This document shows, one piece after another, positions 46,266 through 55,119 of a DNA stretch of 64,000 nt; position 1 is the first letter of the stretch, and each line of letters starts with the position of its first letter. The DNA lies in the NCBI RefSeq assembly GCF_042651565.1, contig NZ_JBHSDF010000004.1. One strand, 5' to 3'. A model generated the notes under the pieces. That model worked only from the letters and a program-made list of their open reading frames with translations, ran no database searches and was not told the DNA's origin. The position numbers and the translations under genes were made by a program. The DNA is from Salinispirillum marinum (GTDB taxonomy: Bacteria > Pseudomonadota > Gammaproteobacteria > Pseudomonadales > Natronospirillaceae).

Positions 46266-47306
46266 TTAAGGACAAGGATTCGAATGGACACGCTGTATGG
46301 CTTCAATATCGGCCTTTACGGCGTCCGACAAGCAGATCTCGGCCGACGCTATGTTAGATTTCAGTTGTTCCATCGTGGTCGCGCCGATGATGTTTGCAGT
46401 GACAAAAGGCCGATCATTGACGTAAGCCAACGCCATTTGCGCCGGATCCAAGCCGTGTTTCTGCGCCACTTCAACGTATTTCGCAGCAACGGCATGTGCC
46501 AGCTCGGAGTTGTACCGCTGGAACCGTTTAAACAGCGTGATGCGCGCGTTTTCGGGCTGCTTTCCGTGCATGTACTTACCACTCAACACGCCAAAAGCCA
46601 GCGGCGAATAGGCCAGTAAGCCAACGTCTTCACGAATGGCCATTTCAGCCAGGCCCACTTCAAAACTACGATTCAGCAAATTGTAGGGGTTTTGAATGCT
46701 TTGCACGCGCGGGCCTATTCCGGCATCGCTCAGACGCAGAAATTCGTGCATACCCCAAGGTGTTTCATTCGATAAACCAATCTGCCGTACCTTGCCACTG
46801 CGCACGATAGTGTCCAGTGCGGACAGGGTTTCTTCGATGGCTATGGCATCATCATCGGCTTGGTGCTGGTAACCCAACTGGCCGAAATAATTTGTTAAGC
46901 GTTCAGGCCAATGAATCTGATAGAGGTCGATATAGTCCGTTTGCAGACGACGTAGACTGTCTTCCACCGCCTGAGAAATGTGCGCCAAATTCAACCGTGG
47001 GCCGCCGCGCAAATAACGAAACCCGTCTTGCGAACGACCGGTCACCTTAGTGGCTAGAACCACTTTATCGCGCTGCCCTTGGCGCGCAAACCAGGTACCC
47101 ATGTATTGTTCGGTCAAGCCTTGGGTTTCGGCTTTGGGTGGCACAGGGTACATTTCGGCTACATCGAAGAAGTTGATACCTTGCGCAAGGGCGTAATCCA
47201 TTTGCTCGTGGGCTTCGGCTTCGGTGTTCTGTTGCCCCCATGTCATGGTACCCAAACAAATTTTCGACACATTAATGTCGGTGCGACCAAGTTGACGGTA
47301 TTCCAT
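46266..47306 (-). CDS. tas: aldo/keto reductase Tas
   Basis: NADPH-dependent aldo/keto reductase of 346 aa, matching E. coli Tas end to end. Shared segments are KICLGTMTWGQQNTEAEAHE, FFDVAEMYPVPPKAETQGL with the catalytic Asp and Tyr, VLATKVTGRS with Lys, LYQIHWPERLTNYFGQLGY and SIQNPYNLLNRSFEVGLAEM. E. coli tas was found by its effect on tyrosine auxotrophy; its natural substrate is unclear. ATG 47306 with AGGAG 5 nt upstream. Confidence 0.93.
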   Translation of the reverse strand: MEYRQLGRTDINVSKICLGTMTWGQQNTEAEAHEQMDYALAQGINFFDVAEMYPVPPKAETQGLTEQYMGTWFARQGQRDKVVLATKVTGRSQDGFRYLRGGPRLNLAHISQAVEDSLRRLQTDYIDLYQIHWPERLTNYFGQLGYQHQADDDAIAIEETLSALDTIVRSGKVRQIGLSNETPWGMHEFLRLSDAGIGPRVQSIQNPYNLLNRSFEVGLAEMAIREDVGLLAYSPLAFGVLSGKYMHGKQPENARITLFKRFQRYNSELAHAVAAKYVEVAQKHGLDPAQMALAYVNDRPFVTANIIGATTMEQLKSNIASAEICLSDAVKADIEAIQRVHSNPCP

Positions 47307-47375
47307 CGTATCTCCTATGGTTAACGACTGATTCAATATATACTGCTGCCCAGTATACGACTAACTGTGGAACCC

Positions 47376-47927
47376 ATGTCCAGAACGAAAAAATCTCGCC
47401 GTCTAAAAGACAAACTTGACATCAAGACCGGCTCAAAAAAGAACTTCATTGAACGCGGCCAAGAAGGGCGCATTCCGTCAAAAAACAAATTGGCAAAGCA
47501 CCCTGACAAGCTGAAATCGGCTTTTAAAAAGCATTTGGAAGAACAACAAAATCTTCCACAAGCCGAGCGCAAATCGGCATCTGATGAGGCCGAAGCCCTA
47601 GCCGCCGCGCCGGCCCCGTTCAGTCGAGCGGCCAAACAGGCCGAACGCGAAAAACCGGCAGCCGAACACGTGCCTGTCGAGCCATCGGTAACTGTCAAGC
47701 CGCACGCCCAGCCAAAAAGCAAGGCGAAGCAGGAAACGTCACCTTCGACCAAAGACGGTGCGGTGAGTCAAAAGGCTATGGACACTGCGTCCAAAAAAGC
47801 CAAGCCGACACCAATCAAGCCCGTCAAGCCAAACTTTGAGCAAACCGACACGGCGCAGCCCGCGAAAGAGAAACCCCGGTTTGATCAATTAAGCGGCGAC
47901 GACTTGTGGGATCTTCTGGACGACTGA
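47376..47927 (+). CDS. basic, disordered small protein, unknown
   Basis: A 183-aa protein that is Lys/Ala/Pro/Glu-rich and has no hydrophobic segment. It starts MSRTKKSRRLKDKL, then GQEGRIPSKNKLAKHPDKL, a long low-complexity linker and an acidic-aromatic end FDQLSGDDLWDLLDD. Its N-terminus resembles the Lys/Arg-rich start of YihI-type GTPase activators, but the body does not, so no family is claimed. The short C-terminal acidic motif could be a docking peptide. ATG 47376 chosen over GTG 47367. Divergent from tas. Confidence 0.7.
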   Translation: MSRTKKSRRLKDKLDIKTGSKKNFIERGQEGRIPSKNKLAKHPDKLKSAFKKHLEEQQNLPQAERKSASDEAEALAAAPAPFSRAAKQAEREKPAAEHVPVEPSVTVKPHAQPKSKAKQETSPSTKDGAVSQKAMDTASKKAKPTPIKPVKPNFEQTDTAQPAKEKPRFDQLSGDDLWDLLDD

Positions 47928-47975
47928 ACCAGTGCAACTGACCGGATAGGACAAAGCAAACGGTAGAGAAAACGC

Positions 47976-48710
47976 ATGAGCACATCAAGCACAGCAACCT
48001 CTCAACACACGGCTCGTTTTGAACGGCCCGATGTGCTGCGTGGTTTTGCCATTGTGCTTATGATGTTCTTTCATGGCTGGTACGATCTATCGGTGTTTCG
48101 ATTTGTCGACATGAGCATGAAGGACCCGCTTTGGTTCAGTCTCCGAGCCGTGATTGTCGGATTGTTTTGTCTGACCGCTGGCGCCAGCTTGGTATGGGCC
48201 AATGGACAACATATACACTGGCCGCATTGGGCTAAACGCCAAGGTCAAGTCGCCTTAGGCGCCCTTCTCGTTACCGCATTCAGCCTGTTCGCTTATCCTG
48301 ACAGTTGGGTCTACTTTGGCATTCTGCATTTCTTTGTGGTGGCCTTAACGGTCAGCTTGCCACTGCTCAAACACCCCAGAGCAGCGTTGTTCCTCGGGCT
48401 ATTGCTGATTGTTGCAGAACGCCTAAATGCGCCGTTTACGGACCCTTGGGTGTATGACATCCTTCAACCACTGTTGAATTTACCCAGTGGCACCTTAGAT
48501 CGGATGTACTTATTACCTTGGCTGGGCGTGGTTTGGCTGGGGATATGGCTTGGCCATCAACCCTGGTTAAAAGGCACTGTACCCGTATTTTATGGCAAAC
48601 AGACACTGCTCTGGCTTGGCCGACGGCCACTGCTGGTGTATCTGGTGCACCAGCCCGTGCTGTTCGGGCTGGCGTGGCTGGTTTATATCGTTAGCCGAGT
48701 AACGTTCTAA
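47976..48710 (+). CDS. DUF1624/heparan-alpha-glucosaminide acetyltransferase-like membrane protein
   Basis: A 244-aa protein with about seven hydrophobic helices. ERPDVLRGFAIVLMMFFHGWYDLS and the RAVIVGLFCLTAGASL region match DUF1624/HGSNAT-like membrane acyltransferases. The closing LGRRPLLVYLVHQPVLFGL is the family's conserved last helix. An acceptor sugar or lipid cannot be assigned. It lies 48 bp after the disordered protein gene and converges on the HypT-like regulator. Confidence 0.85.
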   Translation: MSTSSTATSQHTARFERPDVLRGFAIVLMMFFHGWYDLSVFRFVDMSMKDPLWFSLRAVIVGLFCLTAGASLVWANGQHIHWPHWAKRQGQVALGALLVTAFSLFAYPDSWVYFGILHFFVVALTVSLPLLKHPRAALFLGLLLIVAERLNAPFTDPWVYDILQPLLNLPSGTLDRMYLLPWLGVVWLGIWLGHQPWLKGTVPVFYGKQTLLWLGRRPLLVYLVHQPVLFGLAWLVYIVSRVTF

Positions 48711-48726
48711 GCTACCGATCCGCTGA

Positions 48727-49638
48727 TCAGACCACTTTTTCCAAACGTTTCCAAAGCTTGTCGATGGCCGGTTTGCGCACCAGGGCACAGCGGTACATAC
48801 GAATTTCCAATGGCGCCTGCCATTGGCTGCCGCCGCAGACCAATAGACGGCCTTCACGCAATTCCCGCTCGATACACAGCTCAGGTACCCAAGCTACTCC
48901 GGCGCCGTTCAACGCCATGCCCTTCAAACCTTCGGCCATGGCTGTTTCATAAACCGTGCGTAAACGCATCACCACGGGGTCATTGCGCAACAACAAGCGC
49001 ACGGTGCGCCCTAAAAAAGCCCCGGGTGTGTAGGACAGCATAGGAATATCATCATCACCGGCGTCATCTAATGAATACATGGGCAGGCCGGTCTCCGGGT
49101 CTGGAATACATACTGGCAACATCGTGGTATGCGCTAATAAAATGGAGGGGAAGGTTTGCGCATCGAGCTGTAAGGTGGCGTAAGAGTCGTAATACACCTG
49201 CATCAAATCACACTGCCCTTCGCGCAGCGCATGCACTGCGTCCTCGACGTTCATGGCAACTAAACGCAGCGACATGTCTTGCATGACATCCTTCATGGTC
49301 GATAACCAATCGGGAAAGAAGGTAAACGCCAGAGAATGCGCCGCTGCCACTTCTACCACGGGTAGCGACTCTTTTTGCAAACCACGCAATCGGCTAATGC
49401 TTTCGTGTAACTGCGCCACCACATTTCGTGCGGTGATGAGAAATAACTGACCTTCCGGGGTAAGGTCTATGGGTGTGGTAGAACGGTCCACCAACTGTAC
49501 ACCTACAGCTACCTCCAGCGCCTTTATCCGCCGACTGAATGCCGGTTGTGTTACGTGGCGGCGCTCGGCCGCTTGAGAAAAACTGTGCGTCGCCGCTAGG
49601 GCAAGGAAATCTTCCATCCAACGTGTTTCAAAGTCCAT
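48727..49638 (-). CDS. LysR-family regulator, HypT/YjiE-like
   Basis: A 303-aa regulator with winged helix WMEDFLALAATHSFSQAAERR and VTQPAFSRRIKALEVAVGVQL. Its binding domain, with EVAAAHSLAFTFFPDWLS and VEDAVHALREGQCDLM, resembles E. coli HypT (YjiE), a hypochlorite-responsive factor. HypT depends on Met oxidation, and this protein has several Met residues, but equivalence is not shown. It is divergent from aspA, with a 24-bp dyad between them, so aspA is the obvious candidate target. Confidence 0.88.
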   Translation of the reverse strand: MDFETRWMEDFLALAATHSFSQAAERRHVTQPAFSRRIKALEVAVGVQLVDRSTTPIDLTPEGQLFLITARNVVAQLHESISRLRGLQKESLPVVEVAAAHSLAFTFFPDWLSTMKDVMQDMSLRLVAMNVEDAVHALREGQCDLMQVYYDSYATLQLDAQTFPSILLAHTTMLPVCIPDPETGLPMYSLDDAGDDDIPMLSYTPGAFLGRTVRLLLRNDPVVMRLRTVYETAMAEGLKGMALNGAGVAWVPELCIERELREGRLLVCGGSQWQAPLEIRMYRCALVRKPAIDKLWKRLEKVV

Positions 49639-49689
49639 GGTGTCTCTCGCTGTGTGATTTTTATCGTTTTAATTATGATTGCCGAACAC

Positions 49690-49713
49690 TGTGCATATTT
49701 AAAGGTATGCACA
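49690..49713. promoter_or_regulatory. 24-bp dyad between the LysR gene and aspA
   Basis: TGTGCATA (49690-49697) and TATGCACA (49706-49713) are perfect inverted arms around 8 bp. The right arm covers the -35 element of the aspA promoter candidate. LysR operators are imperfect dyads with T-N11-A, and this has that general form. Confidence 0.6.
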
Positions 49714-49735
49714 AACTGCATGATAAATCTATATT
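49708..49735 (+). promoter_or_regulatory. candidate promoter of aspA
   Basis: TGCACA (49708-49713), a 16-nt spacer and TATATT (49730-49735), with about 115 bp of leader before the aspA ATG. The weak -35 is consistent with activator dependence. Confidence 0.45.
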
Positions 49736-49856
49736 CAGCATTAGTCAGCTAGAAATTTGCGCGGCACAATGGTTTCGTTGCTTGGGCAATAAGGAAGCCA
49801 ACAATACTTCCTCGCCCAGTTTTCCGTCCCATCATATAGGTGAAATTGTAGACATC

Positions 49857-51311
49857 ATGAACCCCGTACCGCGCCAAGACGAAGTGTTAACTCAACCGCA
49901 CCGATTGGAAAAAGATCTACTTGGCCCGCTCGCCGTGCCAGCGAATGCCTACTATGGCGTGCAGACTCAGCGCGCCGTGGAAAACTTTGCACTAACGGGC
50001 GTTCCTTTGTCGCACTTTCCAAAAATGATCATCGGGCTGGCCATGGTAAAAAAGGCCGCCGCATCCGCCAATACACAATTGGGACTGCTGGAAGAAAAGC
50101 GCAACATGGCGATTCAATATGCCTGTGACCGGTTGATCAACGGCGATTTCCACGACCAATTTGTGGTCGACATGATCCAGGGTGGCGCGGGAACCTCTAC
50201 CAACATGAACGCCAATGAAGTGATTGCCAATATCGGCTTGGAATTTCTCGGTCATGCAAAGGGCGCATATCAATACTTGCACCCCAACAATGATGTCAAT
50301 ATGTCACAGTCTACAAACGACGCGTACCCAACCGCTATTCGGGTCGGCTTGCAGCTATCACACGCAGAGCTGGTGGACAGCTTGGCCTTACTGCGCGACA
50401 GCTTTGCCCGCAAGCGCGATGAGTTCCAGGATGTCATCAAAATGGGCCGTACCCAATTGCAAGATGCAGTACCCATGACCATGGGCCAGGAATTCGGTGC
50501 CTACGCCACCACCTTAGGCGAGGACATAGACCGCATCGCCTCTCTGTTTGATCTGTTGCGTGAAGTAAATTTAGGCGGCACGGCCATCGGCACGGGCATC
50601 AATGCAGACCCGGACTACGCGGCCTTAGCGGTAAAAGAATTGTCCGGTGTCTGTGGTCATGAGATGCGTTTGGCGCAAGACCTGATCGAAGCCACCTCCG
50701 ACATGGGTGCTTTCGTGTTGTTTTCCGGGATGACCAAACGCTTAGCCATCAAACTGTCGAAGATTTGTAACGACTTACGTTTGTTGTCGAGTGGACCACG
50801 CACCGGTTTTAACGAGATCAACTTACCGGCTCAACAGCCGGGCTCGTCCATTATGCCGGGCAAAGTGAACCCGGTGATACCAGAGGCGGTCAATCAGGTT
50901 GCCTATCAAGTCATTGGCAATGACCTCGCCATCACCATGGCAGCCGAAAACGGGCAGTTGCAGCTCAATGTCATGGAACCCTTAATTGCCTACAAAATTT
51001 TGGAATCCATGCGTTTATTGCGTCGAGCCATGGATATGTTGCGCGAACGCTGCATAGACGGGATTACAGCGAATCGAGAACGTTGCCGCGAGCTGGTGGC
51101 GAATTCCATCGGTTTGATAACGGCTCTGAACCCCTATATCGGTTATGACAACGCGACGCGTATTGCTAAAGAAGCGTTGAATTCCGGACGTTCTGTGTTG
51201 GACTTGGTGCTAGAAGACGGTTTGTTAACGGCCGCTGAATTGGACGAGTTTTTAAAGCCTGAAAACATGATCAATCCGCGACCCATGCGTATTCGTGAAC
51301 GGATTGTGTGA
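49857..51311 (+). CDS. aspA: aspartate ammonia-lyase
   Basis: Converts aspartate to fumarate and ammonia, 484 aa. Fumarase/aspartase signature GSSIMPGKVNPVIPE holds the catalytic Ser. GAGTSTNMNANEVIANIGLE, NMSQSTNDAYPTAIR and MGRTQLQDAVPMTMGQEF are further family blocks. The EKDLLGPLAVPANAYYGVQT start aligns with E. coli AspA. ATG 49857 is chosen; the frame is open back to 49539, but the ATG at 49707 would lie in the promoter and dyad. It feeds fumarate into the TCA cycle encoded elsewhere in the window. Confidence 0.95.
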   Translation: MNPVPRQDEVLTQPHRLEKDLLGPLAVPANAYYGVQTQRAVENFALTGVPLSHFPKMIIGLAMVKKAAASANTQLGLLEEKRNMAIQYACDRLINGDFHDQFVVDMIQGGAGTSTNMNANEVIANIGLEFLGHAKGAYQYLHPNNDVNMSQSTNDAYPTAIRVGLQLSHAELVDSLALLRDSFARKRDEFQDVIKMGRTQLQDAVPMTMGQEFGAYATTLGEDIDRIASLFDLLREVNLGGTAIGTGINADPDYAALAVKELSGVCGHEMRLAQDLIEATSDMGAFVLFSGMTKRLAIKLSKICNDLRLLSSGPRTGFNEINLPAQQPGSSIMPGKVNPVIPEAVNQVAYQVIGNDLAITMAAENGQLQLNVMEPLIAYKILESMRLLRRAMDMLRERCIDGITANRERCRELVANSIGLITALNPYIGYDNATRIAKEALNSGRSVLDLVLEDGLLTAAELDEFLKPENMINPRPMRIRERIV

Positions 51312-51318
51312 CGCTCTT

Positions 51319-51342
51319 GGCGGCACGGAGGCCGCCTTTTTT
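51319..51342 (+). terminator. intrinsic terminator after aspA
   Basis: GGCGGC / GCCGCC with a 6-nt loop, followed by six T, 7 bp after the stop. Confidence 0.9.
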
Positions 51343-51357
51343 ATCCTGACCGCTTGG

Positions 51358-53982
51358 TCACACCAAACTTTTGGACACCACTTCGTAGACATCCTTCGAC
51401 AACGCCTCAACGGCCACAATGCGCTGCAATTCGGTTTGCATGGCGTCTTGTATTTCCGGTGTATAACGTCGCCAGTAGGTAAAAGGCGTACACAGGCGAG
51501 CAGCGATTTGCGGATTTAAGCTATTCAATTGAATGATGGCGTCGGCCAAAAAGCGATACCCTGCTCCCTGGTCCGCATGAAAGGCCACCGGGTTGCGCAT
51601 GGCAAAACCGCCTATAACCGAACGCACACGGTTGGGGTTGGTCCAACTGAACCCTGGGTGTTCGGTTAAACGGCGTATTTCGGGGACACGTATGCGAGGT
51701 ACAGTGGCGCGGATGGACAGCCATTGTTCCGCCATTTGCGCATCGTCCTGCCAACGCTGATAGAAACCATTCATGGCCTCGTCCCACGCCTCATTGGCCA
51801 CTTCACCCCACAGTTGCAATGCCGCACTTTGGTCCGTCATATTGTCGGCTTGTTGATAAAGCTCGGCGGCCAGGTGCCAGGCAGTGTGATCACCGGCAAT
51901 TAAATAACTCAATGCCACTCGATGTAAGGCGCGTCGGGCAACCTGTTGATGCTCAAAAACATAAGCCGCTTCTGGCTGTGTTTGTCCGTACAACACCTGC
52001 CACTCGGCCGCCAGTGACTGGCCCAAATCGCGCCGTATATCCGTATGTACTTTGTCTAAAGCCACCGGGTCAACCGGCGTGTATTGTTCCGCCAAATAGG
52101 CTTGACTGGGTAATCGTAGCAAGCGGGCTTTCACCGCATGATCTAATGTGTCATCGACCAACACATCTCGTACCGCATCGGTCAATACCGTTTTTAAGCC
52201 ATCGGCTTCCGCAGCGCCACGAACTGCGCTGAGCAATACCCGAGTGGCCAAGGTTTGCATTGCATCCCATCGGTTAAACGCGTTGCTGTCATGGCGCACC
52301 AAATGGCGAAGGTCTTCCACCGTGTACGGATACGACAAGACAACTGGCGCCGAAAAATCACGCAGCAGTGATGGCACGGCATCTTCGGTTACGCCACGCA
52401 AAACCAGGGTATCGTTTGCTTTGCGCAAGCTGAATGTCTGCAAGGTTGCGTCATAGCCGGGATGATCGGTACTGAACATCAATTCAGCGCCACTGTGTTT
52501 GCCCATCAAGCCCAATTTTACCGGCATGTGGAAGGGCAGCTTTTCAGGCTGCCCCGGTGTGGCCGGGCAGAACTGTTCAAACATCAACGAAAAGGTCTGC
52601 TGCGCAGCGTTATAATGTCCCTCTACTTTTAAGCGCGGCGTGCCCGCTTGGTCATACCAGCGTTTAAATTGGGTCAAATCCAACCCGGAAACGTCAGCCA
52701 TGCAAGTAACAAAGTCGTCTGTGGTGACGGCTTGACCGTCAAAACGGTCAAAATAAAGATCGGTGGCTTGGCGGAAGCGATCGGCACCCAGCAAGCTGTG
52801 TAGCATCCGTACGACTTCAGCCCCTTTTTCATACACCGTCAGGGTGTAGAAATTATTGATTTCAATGTACGACGAAGGCCGAACCGGATGCGCCATGGGG
52901 CCTGCATCTTCGGCAAACTGTGAGGTGCGCAACAAAGTGACATCATCCATGCGCTTAACTGCGCGGGCATGCGTATCGGCGGTAAATTCGGCATCACGAA
53001 AAACCGTAAAGCCTTCTTTTAAACTGAGTTGAAACCAGTCCCGGCAGGTGACACGGTTGCCGCTCCAGTTGTGAAAATACTCATGTGCAACGATGGCTTC
53101 AATGCGCTCAAAACCATCATCGGTGGTGGTTTCAGGATCCGCCAAGACACAAGCCGAATTAAAAATATTGAGCCCTTTGTTTTCCATGGCACCCATATTG
53201 AAATGATCGACCGCAACGATCATAAAAATATCAAGGTCGTATTCCCGGCCATACACGGTTTCATCCCACGTCATGGATTTCTTTAACGACGACAAAGCGA
53301 AGGCGGTTTTATGCCGGTTGTGCGGTTCAACGTAGATACGCAGGTCGATGGTGCGACCTGTGCAGGTCACAAAAGTGTCGCGTACATCTACCAAGTCACC
53401 GGCCACCAGGGCGAACAGATAGGACGGTTTGGGAAAGGGATCGTGCCATTCAGCCATGTGACGATCCGCATCGAGCTCGCCTGACGCTACCGGGTTTCCG
53501 TTTGACAACAAGGTTTTAAACGATTTGGGCGCCTCAATACGGGTCGTAAACACCGAAAGCACATCGGGCCTATCCGGGTAATAGGTGATTTTACGGAAGC
53601 CTTCGGCTTCACATTGAGTACAGTACATTCCACCAGATACATACAGCCCTTCCAGCGACGTATTAGTGCGCGGATAAATCCGCACACGCGACTGTACTTC
53701 AAATGTCGTCGCGGCCGGTGCAGGAATGATCAGATCCTCGCCTTGTACTTCGTAGTTGGCCACCGCCACACCGTCAATACTGAGCGCTTGCAGGGTTAAA
53801 TCTACGCCCTGCAATACGATAGGGCTACCTGTAGGTCGATCAGAATTCGCACGCATCTTCAGGCGTGCCTGTACATCGGTATATTCATCGAAGATTTGTA
53901 CACAAAGCGAGGTTTCATCTACCCAATAGGATGGCGCTTGATAGTCGCTTAACTGGATGACTTGAGGCATTTCGGTGCGCAT
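51358..53982 (-). CDS. pepN: aminopeptidase N
   Basis: M1-family zinc aminopeptidase of 874 aa, the main broad-specificity aminopeptidase of gammaproteobacteria. Zinc site HEYFHNWSGNRVT plus downstream Glu, exopeptidase motif GAMENKG, and TQCEAEGFRKITYYPDRPDV near residue 120 are seen. The C-terminal helical domain is complete. ATG 53982 with AAGG 6 nt upstream. It is cytosolic, with no signal peptide. It follows the DUF2797 gene by 8 bp and is likely the last gene of a transcript from nadK. Confidence 0.97.
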   Translation of the reverse strand: MRTEMPQVIQLSDYQAPSYWVDETSLCVQIFDEYTDVQARLKMRANSDRPTGSPIVLQGVDLTLQALSIDGVAVANYEVQGEDLIIPAPAATTFEVQSRVRIYPRTNTSLEGLYVSGGMYCTQCEAEGFRKITYYPDRPDVLSVFTTRIEAPKSFKTLLSNGNPVASGELDADRHMAEWHDPFPKPSYLFALVAGDLVDVRDTFVTCTGRTIDLRIYVEPHNRHKTAFALSSLKKSMTWDETVYGREYDLDIFMIVAVDHFNMGAMENKGLNIFNSACVLADPETTTDDGFERIEAIVAHEYFHNWSGNRVTCRDWFQLSLKEGFTVFRDAEFTADTHARAVKRMDDVTLLRTSQFAEDAGPMAHPVRPSSYIEINNFYTLTVYEKGAEVVRMLHSLLGADRFRQATDLYFDRFDGQAVTTDDFVTCMADVSGLDLTQFKRWYDQAGTPRLKVEGHYNAAQQTFSLMFEQFCPATPGQPEKLPFHMPVKLGLMGKHSGAELMFSTDHPGYDATLQTFSLRKANDTLVLRGVTEDAVPSLLRDFSAPVVLSYPYTVEDLRHLVRHDSNAFNRWDAMQTLATRVLLSAVRGAAEADGLKTVLTDAVRDVLVDDTLDHAVKARLLRLPSQAYLAEQYTPVDPVALDKVHTDIRRDLGQSLAAEWQVLYGQTQPEAAYVFEHQQVARRALHRVALSYLIAGDHTAWHLAAELYQQADNMTDQSAALQLWGEVANEAWDEAMNGFYQRWQDDAQMAEQWLSIRATVPRIRVPEIRRLTEHPGFSWTNPNRVRSVIGGFAMRNPVAFHADQGAGYRFLADAIIQLNSLNPQIAARLCTPFTYWRRYTPEIQDAMQTELQRIVAVEALSKDVYEVVSKSLV

Positions 53983-53990
53983 GATGAACC

Positions 53991-54860
53991 TTATTCCTGT
54001 ACGTTGAAGGACGCTTCGTAGCCGGTGAAGCGTCGAATATTGATAACACCCGTGTCCAAGATCAGATACTGGCCTTTCATGCCCAATAAAGTCCCTTCCA
54101 CCACCGTTTCTTTATCAAAATTGAATGATGAGAATTTTTCCGGCATGTCTTTTAAAGGGTAGATAACGGTATAAATATCTGCGTGCTGAATAAGTTGTAC
54201 CGCTTGCAGGCCGTACTGGCTTTGGAGGTCTTGCAATTCACTGGTGCATTCAGCAAACAACTGATCGCGGGTGGCGGCTAAATCGATGTCTTCATCGGTA
54301 CTTTTCAACATGGTCCGCCAATGCGTTTTATCACTGACGTGTTGTTTAAACAGTACCTCAAGCAGACCGGCCAGATACCGTGAGCGCACGCGTGCAATCG
54401 GCAAGGCTTGGTGCGCCCCCTGGTCTAGCCAGCGTGTGGGCACCTGCGTGCCGCGCGTAATACCCACTTTTACCTGACCGGTATTGGCTAGGTAGACATA
54501 ATGCGTTTGAAAGCAATTGCGTTCGCCCCACTCCGGCTCGCGGCACGTTCCCTGCTCGAAATGGCACTTTTCGGGGCTCATGATACAACCATCGGCTTGC
54601 GCCAAACTCATAAAATGGTCGTAACAGAAACCTTGCCAGCTTTTTTTGGTTTGCACACCGCAATGTTGGCAAAATATGCGGCCGCTGTGTTCCAAGCGGA
54701 TACGCTGGCCAATAAATTCATTCATGGCAATGCGCTGCTCACCCAGTATTAGAGTGTACTGTGGGCCATCATCCGTTACGGCAATCGGCATCTTATCAAG
54801 CACGCCGGCCTCACCCACCTTAGAGTACGCACCCGCATTGCCGAATAAATCAGGCGTCAT
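53991..54860 (-). CDS. DUF2797 family protein
   Basis: A 289-aa protein of unknown function. FCQHCGVQTKKSWQGFCYDHF is a Cys/His cluster, followed by a Cys-rich CIMSPEKCHFEQGTCREPEW stretch. HYVYLANTGQVKVGITR looks like the core of a GIY-YIG-like nuclease fold, which DUF2797 proteins are thought to share. Activity is not established. It overlaps the YeaC-family gene by 11 bp and precedes pepN. Confidence 0.85.
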   Translation of the reverse strand: MTPDLFGNAGAYSKVGEAGVLDKMPIAVTDDGPQYTLILGEQRIAMNEFIGQRIRLEHSGRIFCQHCGVQTKKSWQGFCYDHFMSLAQADGCIMSPEKCHFEQGTCREPEWGERNCFQTHYVYLANTGQVKVGITRGTQVPTRWLDQGAHQALPIARVRSRYLAGLLEVLFKQHVSDKTHWRTMLKSTDEDIDLAATRDQLFAECTSELQDLQSQYGLQAVQLIQHADIYTVIYPLKDMPEKFSSFNFDKETVVEGTLLGMKGQYLILDTGVINIRRFTGYEASFNVQE

Positions 54861-55101
54861 GTCGGGTCACCGTTGGAATGATATCCGGTTGAGTCGACTG
54901 GCATTCATTACGTGGAATATATCCGGTGCGCTGTTCGGGCGGTAAATTAGCCACTTCCCAAGCCAACACAGCTTCCATAACGGTACTTTTCTGCTCTGCA
55001 CTTAATGGTTTGCCATCTGGCCACTTACCCGTTTCTAAGGCGGACCGAAAACGAGCCACGATATCGGCGTTCAGGCCTTTGGCGGTGTCAATAAAGCTCA
55101 T
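54850..55101 (-). CDS. YeaC family protein (DUF1315)
   Basis: An 83-aa protein with RFRSALETGKWPDGKPLSAEQ and VMEAVLAWEVANLPPEQRTGYI, the conserved body of the YeaC/DUF1315 family. Function is unknown. It starts at ATG 55101 and overlaps the next gene by 11 bp. It sits 18 bp after nadK, so a nadK-yeaC-DUF2797-pepN transcript is likely. Confidence 0.9.
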   Translation of the reverse strand: MSFIDTAKGLNADIVARFRSALETGKWPDGKPLSAEQKSTVMEAVLAWEVANLPPEQRTGYIPRNECQSTQPDIIPTVTRHDA

Positions 55102-55119
55102 GAAATACCTCGTGCAAGA

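Noticed and set aside
49539..49856. N-terminal extension of aspA
   Set aside because: The frame is open, but it overlaps the LysR gene start, the dyad and the promoter, and aspartase homology begins just after ATG 49857.
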